From: Spirochaetes bacterium RIFOXYC1_FULL_54_7
Lineage (GTDB): Bacteria > Spirochaetota > Spirochaetia > Treponematales > UBA12059
Assembly: GCA_001830645.1 (NCBI GenBank)
Contig: MIBM01000166.1
Span: 1 to 6,285 of the forward strand
Length of the DNA: 6,285 bases
Direction of reading: 5' to 3'
A program made the position numbers and the translations under genes. The notes beneath the pieces are model-generated. The model saw only the letters and a list, made by a program, of their open reading frames with translations. It was not told the DNA's origin and ran no database searches. This document shows, in pieces, positions 1 through 6,285 of this stretch (within the stretch, counting starts at the first letter, position 1; every line of letters begins with the position of its first letter).

Positions 1-1467
1 ATCGGATCAAGCGACCAGAGCTGCACCGAGGACGATATCGTGCTCCTCTACCAGGGCAGGGGACACAAAGCCTACGAAGATCTGGTTCTGGACGAGCTTT
101 CGATCGATCTTGACATAGCGGAAGAAGCCGTACAGTCTTACCGTCAGCGCCGCGAGAGAATCAACCCGGCGGCTCCGGAGCTGACTTGGACCAGAGAGGA
201 TTTGCTGTTCGCCTTGGGGACCGCGACCCGGAATGTCAACGGAACCTATACTCCCACCATGTGCGGTCTGCTGTGTTTTGCCAAAGATGCGGCTTTGCGT
301 AGAATTGCTCCCATGGTGCGCGTCGATTATATCCGCGTGGCTGGCAGGGCTTGGGTGGAAAATCCAGACGCCCGGTTCGAGACTATCGAAATGCGTGGTC
401 CGTTGTTGACTCTCATACCCAGGGTCATTGCTGCGGTGCTGGATGATCTACCCCGGGCCTTTGCCATGGAAGACAGCGTCTACCGCAAGGATGTTCCGCT
501 GGTTCCGGACGCGGTGATACGCGAAGCGGTGGTCAATGCCCTGATGCATCGCAATTATCGAACCAGACAACCAGTTCAGATCATACGCTACTCAAACCGC
601 CTGGAAATCCGTAATCCGGGCTGCTCGCTGAAACCCGATGACCAGTTGGGCGAGGCCGGGTCGGTGAACCGCAACGAGAAAATCGCCGCCATTCTTCATG
701 AATGTAACCTGGCGGAGACCAAAGGTTCCGGAATCCGGGTCATGCAGGAGCTGATGGAGCGTGCCAACCTCTCCAGCCCGTTTTTTGAATCCAACCGGGA
801 CGCCGACAGCTTCGTCCTCACCCTGCTTACCCATCATTTCATGGACGCCGATGATATTGCCTGGCTGGAACAGTTCAAGCACTATCACCTTAGTGCCGAA
901 GACGCCAGAGCCCTGGTTTTCCTTAAAGAATTCGGGGCAATCAGCAATGCCGCGTATAGAAGTATAAACAAAGTGGATACACTGCACGCCTCAGCTGCCC
1001 TGCGCAGACTTCGTAATACCGGTGTTCTCATTCAAAAAGGCAAAGGAATGGCTACCTATTACCAGGGCGGGCCTGAATTTGTGCGCTCCCTTGAGTCCTT
1101 GGTGCCCAAGCTCGACGGCTTATCCCCCAACCTCGGAGGCTTATCCTCCAACCTCGAAGGCTTATCCACCAACCTCGAAGGCTTATCCCCTAACCTCACT
1201 GTATTACCCCTCGAACTTGCAGAAATGGTTGCGAACCTTGGTCTGAGGGCAAAACCCAAGGCTAGCAGGGATGCCATAATCGCGTTATGCAACTACAGTT
1301 CAATGTCAAAGCGTGAACTAGCTCGGGTGCTCAACAGAAGAGAGGACACGATAGGTGATTTTATAAAAGTATTGGTGGCAGAAAAACGGCTTGAACTCGT
1401 CTACCCTGATGTGCCCAATCATCCAGACCAGCGGTACCGGGCAGTAGTGAAAGGCGGCGACGCATGA
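1..1467 (+). CDS. Schlafen/AlbA_2-type ATP-binding transcriptional regulator-like protein, 5' partial
   Basis: The frame is open from the first base, so the true start lies upstream and most of the N-terminal AlbA_2 (Schlafen-type nucleic-acid-binding) domain is missing; only a GSSDQ-type tail remains. The GTG at 40 is probably internal. A GHKL-like ATP-binding domain (HATPase_c_4) follows: REAVVNALMHRNY at about 520-558 is the N-box with its conserved Glu and Asn, then RLEIRNPG at about 598-621 and the glycine-rich KGSGI at about 721-735. Two winged-helix-like segments follow (about 880-1070 and 1255-1450), separated by a heptad-repeat linker. The end, with YPDVPNHPDQRYR, resembles the tail I recall for this family. 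Such proteins are usually annotated as transcriptional regulators or RNA-binding-domain proteins; their biochemistry is poorly defined. The gene directly abuts the helicase-nuclease gene, so it is probably a regulatory or sensing partner of it. The family call is strong; the role is inferred. Confidence 0.85.
   Translation: MGSSDQSCTEDDIVLLYQGRGHKAYEDLVLDELSIDLDIAEEAVQSYRQRRERINPAAPELTWTREDLLFALGTATRNVNGTYTPTMCGLLCFAKDAALRRIAPMVRVDYIRVAGRAWVENPDARFETIEMRGPLLTLIPRVIAAVLDDLPRAFAMEDSVYRKDVPLVPDAVIREAVVNALMHRNYRTRQPVQIIRYSNRLEIRNPGCSLKPDDQLGEAGSVNRNEKIAAILHECNLAETKGSGIRVMQELMERANLSSPFFESNRDADSFVLTLLTHHFMDADDIAWLEQFKHYHLSAEDARALVFLKEFGAISNAAYRSINKVDTLHASAALRRLRNTGVLIQKGKGMATYYQGGPEFVRSLESLVPKLDGLSPNLGGLSSNLEGLSTNLEGLSPNLTVLPLELAEMVANLGLRAKPKASRDAIIALCNYSSMSKRELARVLNRREDTIGDFIKVLVAEKRLELVYPDVPNHPDQRYRAVVKGGDA
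1096..1200 (+). repeat. Tandem 21-base repeat coding a seven-residue leucine repeat
   Basis: Four near-identical 21-base units (1117-1137, 1138-1158, 1159-1179, 1180-1200) begin with GGCTTATCC and encode GLSPNLG, GLSSNLE, GLSTNLE and GLSPNLT. A degenerate unit precedes them (1096-1116, SLVPKLD) and protein-level echoes follow (VLPLELA, EMVANLG). The units stay in frame, so gain or loss of a unit would not break the gene. The leucine spacing suggests a flexible or weakly helical linker between the two winged-helix-like segments. Similar Pro/Asn/Leu repeats are, from memory, common at this point in the family. Confidence 0.9.
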
Positions 1468-1489
1468 ATGCCGTTCACTGCAAGAAACT

Positions 1490-1493
1490 GGAG
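1490..1493 (+). promoter_or_regulatory. Ribosome-binding site supporting the ATG at 1501
   Basis: GGAG lies seven bases before the ATG at 1501, which is ideal Shine-Dalgarno spacing. The other candidate, the ATG at 1468 immediately after the TGA of the upstream gene, has only a looser AAAGGCGG about ten bases upstream. The protein from 1501 begins MTDRLVNTISGRLSLR, which looks like a normal family N-terminus, while the eleven extra residues from 1468 look unconserved. Translation from 1468 by coupling remains possible. Confidence 0.55.
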
Positions 1494-1500
1494 TCCTACC

Positions 1501-4107
1501 ATGACTGATCGCCTTGTAAACACCATATCCGGTCGTCTTTCCCTGCGCGAACCCCAGCGGATTTCCCTGGAGAAACTGGCCCGCATAACCGAACTGGTGC
1601 CTCCGTCCAAGGAGACTGACCCTCAGGCCGCTCTCAAGCTGCTGCAAAGCGAGTTTCCGCAGATCGTGGACTTCGAGCGTGACTTCGTGTCCCTCTGCTT
1701 TGCCCTGGCTACCGGTGTCGGTAAGACCCGCCTGATGGGCGCTTTCATCAGCTACCTGCATCTGGAACACAAGATAAACCACTTCTTTGTGCTGGCACCC
1801 AACCTGACCATCTACAACAAGCTGATAGCCGATTTTACACCAGGCATGCCCAAGTATGTCTTCAAGGGTATTGCCGAATTCGTGCAGGACCCGCCGCAGA
1901 TAATTACCGGCGACAACTACGAGCGGGCCGATATAGCACGCGCCGGGGTGTTGTTCCAGTCCGGCATCCAGATCAACATCTTCAATATCAGCAAGATCAA
2001 CAGCGAGGTGCGGGGCGGCAAGTCACCGCGCATCAAGCGTTTGTCTGAGTATATCGGGGAAAGTTACTTTGAGTACCTGGCAAACCTGCCGGATCTGGTC
2101 TTGCTGATGGATGAGTCCCACCGCTACCGGGCCAGTGCCGGTGTGAAGGCTATCAACGAACTTAAGCCGGTTTTAGGACTGGAATTGACTGCAACCCCTT
2201 TCACTGAAAAGGGGCAGAACCAGATTGCCTTCCAGAACATCATGTACCACTTCCCGCTGGCTGATGCCATGGACCGGGGCTATGTCAAGGAACCGGCAGT
2301 GGTAACCCAGAAGAACTTCCGGGCCGACCAGGTGAGTCCCGAGGCTTTGGAGAGAATCAAACTGGAAGACGGAATCCGGGTACACGAAAATACGAAGGTG
2401 CATCTGGAAACCTGGGCCAGACAGAATGATAGACCCATAGTCAAACCCTTTATGCTGGTGGTAGCCCGGGATACCAGCCATGCCGACCAACTACAGAAAT
2501 TCATGGAGTCTACCGAGTTCTTCTCCGGTTCGTATGCTGGCAAGGTGATACAGGTGCACTCCAATCAAGGGGGAGAGGAGAAGGAAGAGGTTATCCAGCG
2601 CCTCCTGGCTGTGGAAAGCCCTGATGAGCCAACCGAGATTGTGGTACACGTCAACATGCTCAAGGAAGGCTGGGACGTTACCAACCTGTATACCATAGTA
2701 CCCCTGCGCGCGGCCAATGCCAGAACCCTGGTGGAACAGTCCATGGGGCGCGGACTGCGTCTGCCCTACGGCAAGCGTACCGGCGACCAGGCCGTTGATA
2801 CCCTGAACATCATTGCCCACGACTCCTTCCAGGCTATTATCGACGAAGCCAACCGGGGTGACTCGGTGCTCAAGTTCCGGGCAATTGAGCTGGAACCGGG
2901 AAACCAGAGTGCCAGCGTCAAGACAGTGGTAACCGCCCCCACACTGGAAGCGGCCATGAAAACCGGTAGCGTCCAGGAACAGCGCTTCAAGGCAACGGTG
3001 TATGCGGTAATCTCTGAACGCAAGGATCTGGCATCCTCGACCGACCTGACCAAGCCGGAGGTACAGGCTACCATCGTCGCCGAAGCACGCCGCCGCTACG
3101 ATGGCGTACAGGCTGAACTGGAGGGAATGGAACCCCTGGCGGCACCAGAGAAGCTGGTTCAGGAAGTAGTAAAAACCGTCATCAAAGGAACCATCGACAT
3201 CCCGCGCATCATCGTACTGCCCCGGGAAGGCAGCACGGTCCAGTTCGCCAGATTCCAGCTGGATCTTACAAGCATCCGCTATCAACCAGTTGCCCGGGAC
3301 CTCCTGATGCAGTTCCTGCGTACCAACGAACAGCACATCCTGAGCTTCAACCGGGCAGGTAGCAGCGAAGCCCGGCTGGAAGATTACCTTATCCGCGGAC
3401 TGATAGACCAGGCGGATATCTGCTACGATGAGCATGCTGACCTGCTCTATGATCTTTCTGGCCAGGTGGTTACCCATTTACGCTCTTACCTTGCTGACGA
3501 CAAGGAGGTGCGCACTATACTGCAGTACCATCAGAACGACCTGGTAGCCTTCATTGCCGCCCAGATGAGGGAGCACCGCAAGGTGTCAGACACAGGCTTT
3601 GAAGTCAGGATCAGCCGCGGCTTCACCCCCTTGAAGCAAAGTGCCAACCTGGTTGAAACAGGGCTCGAGTCCATGGACTTCAGACGCAGCGATTTCGACA
3701 AATCCAAGATAGGCCGGATCATGTTTACCGGCTTCCAGCGCTGCCTGTATCCTGCCGTCAAGTTCGACTCCGATACCGAACGGCGGTTTTCCATCATCCT
3801 CGAACGGGATGCCGATAAGTGGCTCAAGCCTGCCAAAGGCCAATTCCAGATCATCTATCAGGAAGGAAACCAGCATTCGGAGTATGTGCCAGACTTTGTT
3901 GCTGAAAGCTCCAAAACCATTTACATGGTCGAAACCAAAGCCCGCAACGAACTTAGCGATCCTGTGGTTTTGTCCAAGAAGAAGGCTGCAGAACAATGGT
4001 GCAGCCATGCTACCGAGTTCAACAGAAGCCAGGGCAAGAAACCCTGGAAGTATTTGTTGATTGCCCATGACCAAGTACAGGAAAATATGGGGCTGGAGAG
4101 TTTTTAG
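1501..4107 (+). CDS. Type III restriction Res-like DEAD/DEAH helicase with C-terminal PD-(D/E)xK nuclease
   Basis: This 868-residue protein is predicted to translocate on DNA using ATP and cleave it. Numbering from the ATG at 1501, the superfamily 2 motifs are Walker A ATGVGKT (70-76), motif Ia FFVLAPNLT (about 96-104), motif II DESH (204-207), motif III TATP (230-233), motif V EGWDVTN (389-395) and motif VI QSMGRGLRLP (413-422). The C-terminal part carries YVPDF followed by VETKA, giving Asp798, Glu811 and Lys813 as the likely PD-(D/E)xK nuclease residues, placed as in type III Res subunits. All catalytic motifs look intact and there is no frameshift. It is somewhat shorter than the roughly 970 residues of EcoP1I/EcoP15I Res. 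Start 1501 is preferred for its ribosome-binding site; 1468 in the same frame would give 879 residues. It sits 33 bases after the ATPase gene, so co-transcription is very likely. No Mod subunit is seen, so whether this is classical type III restriction or a different defence system is open. Confidence 0.88.
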   Translation: MTDRLVNTISGRLSLREPQRISLEKLARITELVPPSKETDPQAALKLLQSEFPQIVDFERDFVSLCFALATGVGKTRLMGAFISYLHLEHKINHFFVLAPNLTIYNKLIADFTPGMPKYVFKGIAEFVQDPPQIITGDNYERADIARAGVLFQSGIQINIFNISKINSEVRGGKSPRIKRLSEYIGESYFEYLANLPDLVLLMDESHRYRASAGVKAINELKPVLGLELTATPFTEKGQNQIAFQNIMYHFPLADAMDRGYVKEPAVVTQKNFRADQVSPEALERIKLEDGIRVHENTKVHLETWARQNDRPIVKPFMLVVARDTSHADQLQKFMESTEFFSGSYAGKVIQVHSNQGGEEKEEVIQRLLAVESPDEPTEIVVHVNMLKEGWDVTNLYTIVPLRAANARTLVEQSMGRGLRLPYGKRTGDQAVDTLNIIAHDSFQAIIDEANRGDSVLKFRAIELEPGNQSASVKTVVTAPTLEAAMKTGSVQEQRFKATVYAVISERKDLASSTDLTKPEVQATIVAEARRRYDGVQAELEGMEPLAAPEKLVQEVVKTVIKGTIDIPRIIVLPREGSTVQFARFQLDLTSIRYQPVARDLLMQFLRTNEQHILSFNRAGSSEARLEDYLIRGLIDQADICYDEHADLLYDLSGQVVTHLRSYLADDKEVRTILQYHQNDLVAFIAAQMREHRKVSDTGFEVRISRGFTPLKQSANLVETGLESMDFRRSDFDKSKIGRIMFTGFQRCLYPAVKFDSDTERRFSIILERDADKWLKPAKGQFQIIYQEGNQHSEYVPDFVAESSKTIYMVETKARNELSDPVVLSKKKAAEQWCSHATEFNRSQGKKPWKYLLIAHDQVQENMGLESF

Positions 4108-4265
4108 CTGACGGACTTTTAAGAAAAAATAACCCAACGCCATCATGCTTGGTAGATTGCGAAGACGGCCGTGGTTAAGGATTTTTGGAACAGGTATCGC
4201 CAGGATAGTCTATTGTCTTCACCATCCAATAGGCCTTCAGCAGCTAGCAGGAAGCCCGAAAGATA

Positions 4266-4290
4266 TCCGGATTTGCCGGATTTTCCGGAA
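4266..4290 (+). repeat. Short 9-base-period repeat of (T/G)CCGGATTT
   Basis: TCCGGATTT (4266-4274), GCCGGATTT (4275-4283) and TCCGGAA (4284-4290) form nearly three copies. TCCGGA is itself palindromic. The array could be a protein-binding or folded site, or a trace of a small coding repeat (SGKSGKSG on the minus strand). It is short enough to be chance. Confidence 0.5.
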
Positions 4291-4355
4291 GATCCAGTGT
4301 CATGATGCCAGCATTGCTCAGAAGGTTTACTGATGTGGATTGCATGCGTCATATA

Positions 4356-4369
4356 AACCCAGTAGGGTT
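4356..4369. terminator. Weak hairpin, possible terminator
   Basis: AACCC (4356-4360), loop AGTA, GGGTT (4365-4369) form a five-pair stem. On the plus strand it is followed by AAATATTTT; on the minus strand by TATAT, about 100 bases after the chemoreceptor stop. The stem is short and neither side has a proper T-tract, so this is only the best candidate available in the gap. Confidence 0.2.
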
Positions 4370-4375
4370 AAATAT

Positions 4376-4388
4376 TTTGCAATGCAAA
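4376..4388. repeat. Perfect small palindrome TTTGCA-A-TGCAAA
   Basis: Six-base arms flank a single central base. It lies just beside the weak hairpin in the convergent gap. It could be a protein-binding dyad, but no downstream gene starts here, so function is not supported. Confidence 0.35.
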
Positions 4389-4465
4389 CAGGCACTGTTA
4401 TCCGCTCATCTTTGAAGCATATGAATAGTGTACAATCTGGTTATGTGACATCTTACCTCTTCAAG

Positions 4466-6019
4466 TTAAATATGTAGTTTTATTGAGTTATTAATATTTG
4501 ACAAGCAGGCAGCAACTGACTCTGCCAATGTTTCAAGCTCGGTTAACATTTGCTGCTCCAAAGTATAGTCAGAAGAATTATGTTCTTTTATGAGTCTGGC
4601 TGCCAGAAGATGAAGCTTATCGTGGTTTTCTTGAAGTTTTTCAGTATCCACTCGACCCTCCAGCGATTTCAACCCACCACCATGATATAACCATAGTCCA
4701 AGATCGCATGAATGAGAATCAGCCACAAGCACAGGATCCAAATGCAGTACACCGGTTTTATGGAGCAGGATTTTTGACACCCATTGCTTATGCTGCAAAC
4801 GCACTGTGGCTATATCCAGCTCATTTGTAAGTATTGTTTGCTCATTATCATTGGTTTTTATGGGAGAAATCTTTTCTATTATTTCATTCGATGATTTACC
4901 ATTATCCGTATTAAATTTTGAAGCGTCCAATAACAATAGATTCAGCTGAATGATCTCGCTGTCTAGCGATGTTACCAGATCATTTGTAGAATTAGCGTGC
5001 TTCTGGGCTGCAACTATTCCTTTTTCTATTGAAGCAGCTGCATTGTCAATGTTATTTGCATCATCTTTTAAATGGCTAGCAGCATTTTTTGTCTGTGTTA
5101 CCGCTGAGACTATTTCGTTGTTTCCATCCGACAATTCAGTAATAGCAAAAGCGATTTCATCAAATGATAAAATCGTATCGTTGACAATTTTATCAATTTC
5201 TGTAAAGGAATTAATTCCCTGTTCTCCGGCTTTGCGGACTGCGGTAATTGATTCATTAAAGGAAAGAAGCAATGAATCGACTGCGCTGGCCTTATCTCCA
5301 GCATTTCTTGCGAGTTTTCTTATTTCATCGGCTACCACAGCGAAACCTCGGCCAGCGCTTCCGGCGTGTGCGGCTTCTATTGCGGCATTCATAGCTAGTA
5401 AATTAGTTTGATCAGAAATATCATGTATGGCATTGATTATTTCGGCCATTTGCTCAGCGCGTTTAGCGAATTCAGCTATCATACTGGATATATATGAAGC
5501 GGAATTGGCACTCTCTTGAGATTTTTTGGCTAATATTTGATTAGCGTTTTTACGTTCAACTATCACTTTGGCAATATTCGTAACGGATGCTGACATCTGT
5601 TCTATTGCCGCAGAGGATTGATCGACTACAGCCGATTGTTGTAGTGCTAGCTCTGCTAAATTTGATGCACTCACACTTAATTTATTGGCTATTGTCGCTG
5701 ATTGTTCAATTTCATTTGCCAACTGAAAACTGGCTTCAGTTATATTCATTGATTCTTTTTTGATTTTCATAATAGAAATCAGAACAGCTTCCAATTTTTC
5801 TGATAGCTTAGATGTATTATTTCTGGAAGCATTCACGATTCTACGTGTGTCGATTATTATTTTGCTCAGTTTTGACTCTGCAGGTATATTACCTTCAGTA
5901 AAAGAATTGATAGTTTTGGTAAAAAAAGATCTTTGCCTATAGAATCCAATAAAATAAACGATGGCAATAGTAATACATACAACTGTACTGCTAACTAGAA
6001 TATACGAATTTATATACAA
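4466..6019 (-). CDS. Methyl-accepting chemotaxis protein with C-terminal CZB zinc-binding domain
   Basis: This 517-residue chemoreceptor would signal through CheA/CheW to the flagellar motor. An N-terminal membrane segment (about residues 6-26) is followed by a basic stretch (YRQR), with no periplasmic sensor domain and no clear HAMP. A long coiled-coil signalling region follows; its hairpin tip is unmistakable, with [21 protein letters not shown] at about 200-220 and [14 protein letters not shown] at 224-237. After a polar linker (about 368-398) comes a CZB domain with His410 (HKQW), Cys438 (CDLGLWLY) and His466/His470 (HDKLH), the 3-His/1-Cys zinc ligands of that family. CZB domains bind zinc and, in known examples, respond to zinc or hypochlorous acid; the ligand here is inferred. 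There is no C-terminal CheR/CheB pentapeptide. The start is TTG; no other start in this frame would keep the membrane segment. The gene is strikingly AT-rich compared with the left block. Confidence 0.93.
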   Translation of the reverse strand: MYINSYILVSSTVVCITIAIVYFIGFYRQRSFFTKTINSFTEGNIPAESKLSKIIIDTRRIVNASRNNTSKLSEKLEAVLISIMKIKKESMNITEASFQLANEIEQSATIANKLSVSASNLAELALQQSAVVDQSSAAIEQMSASVTNIAKVIVERKNANQILAKKSQESANSASYISSMIAEFAKRAEQMAEIINAIHDISDQTNLLAMNAAIEAAHAGSAGRGFAVVADEIRKLARNAGDKASAVDSLLLSFNESITAVRKAGEQGINSFTEIDKIVNDTILSFDEIAFAITELSDGNNEIVSAVTQTKNAASHLKDDANNIDNAAASIEKGIVAAQKHANSTNDLVTSLDSEIIQLNLLLLDASKFNTDNGKSSNEIIEKISPIKTNDNEQTILTNELDIATVRLQHKQWVSKILLHKTGVLHLDPVLVADSHSCDLGLWLYHGGGLKSLEGRVDTEKLQENHDKLHLLAARLIKEHNSSDYTLEQQMLTELETLAESVAACLSNINNSIKLHI

Positions 6020-6025
6020 TTCATT

Positions 6026-6030
6026 CCCCC
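6026..6030 (-). promoter_or_regulatory. Ribosome-binding site for the TTG-started chemoreceptor
   Basis: GGGGG on the minus strand lies six bases before the TTG at 6019-6017. An ATG sits between them in another frame but runs into a stop after four codons. An in-frame stop lies shortly upstream and the next in-frame Met is at residue 84, past the membrane segment, so this site decides the start in favour of TTG. Confidence 0.65.
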
Positions 6031-6053
6031 AATGTAAGAATTACCAATATAAT

Positions 6054-6069
6054 ATATATCGAGATATAT
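6054..6069. promoter_or_regulatory. Dyad ATATATC-GA-GATATAT upstream of the chemoreceptor
   Basis: Seven-base perfect arms separated by two bases, about 35 bases upstream of the chemoreceptor start. The position suits an operator or a 5' leader element, but AT-rich DNA produces such dyads easily. No clear -35/-10 pair can be assigned around it. Confidence 0.3.
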
Positions 6070-6099
6070 TTATATAGTTGCATCAAGAAAGTAACGTCA

Positions 6100-6116
6100 G
6101 GTACTTAATTAGTACC
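6100..6116. promoter_or_regulatory. Dyad GGTACT-N5-AGTACC upstream of the chemoreceptor
   Basis: Six-base perfect arms around TAATT, in the 130-base gap between the upstream minus-strand gene and the chemoreceptor, about 80 bases before the latter's start. It could be an operator. It lacks a following T-tract on either strand, so it does not look like a terminator of the upstream gene. Confidence 0.35.
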
Positions 6117-6149
6117 AAATGAAAATAATGCAAAATTCTGTATGCCATA

Positions 6150-6285
6150 TTAAATATATTCAGTGTATATTTTCTCAAAGTCTGGCTGGCATTCCAGCGC
6201 GGCCTTATACACAAGAGGATCCAGATGTGAACCACTGATGCTTGCTAAATGTGAAAAGGCTTCATCAAGAGACCAGGCTTTTTTG
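6150..6285 (-). CDS. C-terminal end of a probable HD-GYP-domain protein, partial
   Basis: Only the last 44 codons are inside the window; the gene enters from beyond 6285 and stops with TAA at 6152-6150. The tail reads WSLDEAFSHLASISGSHLDP and then LVYKAALECQPDFEKIY. This matches the usual end of HD-GYP domains, where an Ala/Leu helix is followed by G-x-H/Q-x-DP-x-x-V and a final helix ending with Phe-x-x-Ile. HD-GYP proteins hydrolyse cyclic-di-GMP and are often response-regulator outputs; the catalytic HD and GYP motifs are outside the window, so activity cannot be judged. The gene lies 130 bases upstream of the chemoreceptor on the same strand and is clearly richer in GC (32 of 60 bases at 6181-6240). 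Confidence 0.6.
   Translation of the reverse strand, partial: KKAWSLDEAFSHLASISGSHLDPLVYKAALECQPDFEKIYTEYI

Larger units (their letters stand above)
4108..4465. other. Convergent intergenic region, no convincing gene
   Basis: This stretch lies between the stop of the helicase-nuclease gene and the stop of the chemoreceptor gene. It contains no recognisable RNA gene. Two short overlapping open frames exist, 4143-4352 on the minus strand (69 residues) and 4145-4333 on the plus strand (62 residues). Neither has a ribosome-binding site nor a protein motif I recognise, and they cannot both be real. The minus frame reads fairly naturally near its end (LSWRYLFQKSLTTAVFAIYQA is about 4143-4208), so a decayed gene fragment cannot be excluded. 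Base composition shifts from mixed to AT-rich near 4340. No strong bidirectional terminator is present where one would be expected. Confidence 0.6.

Noticed and set aside
1096..1200. 21-base repeats as a CRISPR array
   Set aside because: The units are contiguous without spacers and are in frame within a protein-coding gene.
1318..1782. Minus-strand frame of 154 residues across the junction of the two left genes
   Set aside because: It overlaps two well-supported plus-strand genes and shows no motif of its own.
2491..3477. Long 328-residue open frame on the minus strand inside the helicase gene
   Set aside because: It lies wholly opposite the helicase coding region, which carries all family motifs. 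Its translation shows no recognisable domain, and it follows from GC-rich codon structure.
4143..4352. 69-residue minus-strand frame in the convergent gap as a gene
   Set aside because: No ribosome-binding site, no recognised motif, and an overlapping plus-strand frame of similar length. Kept only as a possible remnant.
4950..5411. Plus-strand frame of 153 residues rich in Ala/Ser/Leu opposite the chemoreceptor
   Set aside because: It is the antisense of the repetitive Ala/Ser/Asn-rich signalling coiled coil, whose consensus hairpin proves the minus strand is the coding one.
6055..6085. Sigma-28-like CTCGATAT as a flagellar-type -10 element on the minus strand
   Set aside because: Only part of GCCGATAA matches and the expected TAAA at the right spacing is missing (TGCA instead).
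6130..6149. Sigma-54-like TGGCAT...TTGCA on the minus strand before the chemoreceptor
   Set aside because: The GG and GC elements are 13 bases apart instead of the required 10.

Overview
The window is bacterial DNA holding two blocks that transcribe towards each other. Taxonomy cannot be fixed from the sequence. A chemoreceptor and a probable cyclic-di-GMP phosphodiesterase imply a motile, signalling-rich bacterium. The left block resembles an accessory or defence locus.

Left block (1-4107, + strand, GC-rich). The first gene is cut by the window start. It encodes the C-terminal part of a Schlafen/AlbA_2-type regulator with a GHKL-like ATP-binding domain, two winged-helix-like segments and a linker of seven-residue repeats. 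It ends in the same reading frame as the next gene and is followed at once by TGAATG. The second gene encodes a complete superfamily 2 helicase with a C-terminal PD-(D/E)xK nuclease, like the Res subunit of type III restriction enzymes. No methyltransferase (Mod) gene is visible. The two genes look like one operon, and an upstream methyltransferase outside the window is possible.

Middle (4108-4465). This is a convergent intergenic stretch of about 360 bases with no convincing gene. It holds a short 9-base-period repeat, one weak hairpin and one small palindrome. Base composition turns AT-rich from about 4340.

Right block (4466-6285, - strand). An AT-rich gene encodes a membrane-anchored methyl-accepting chemotaxis protein with no periplasmic sensor domain and a C-terminal zinc-binding CZB domain. 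It starts at TTG behind a GGGGG ribosome-binding site. Upstream of it is a 130-base AT-rich gap with two dyads. Beyond that lie the last 44 codons of another minus-strand gene, whose tail resembles the end of an HD-GYP domain.

The left block would act on DNA, probably against invaders. The right block would sense a cytoplasmic cue and feed the chemotaxis system. Nothing visible links the two blocks functionally; they probably adjoin at the edge of an inserted accessory segment.
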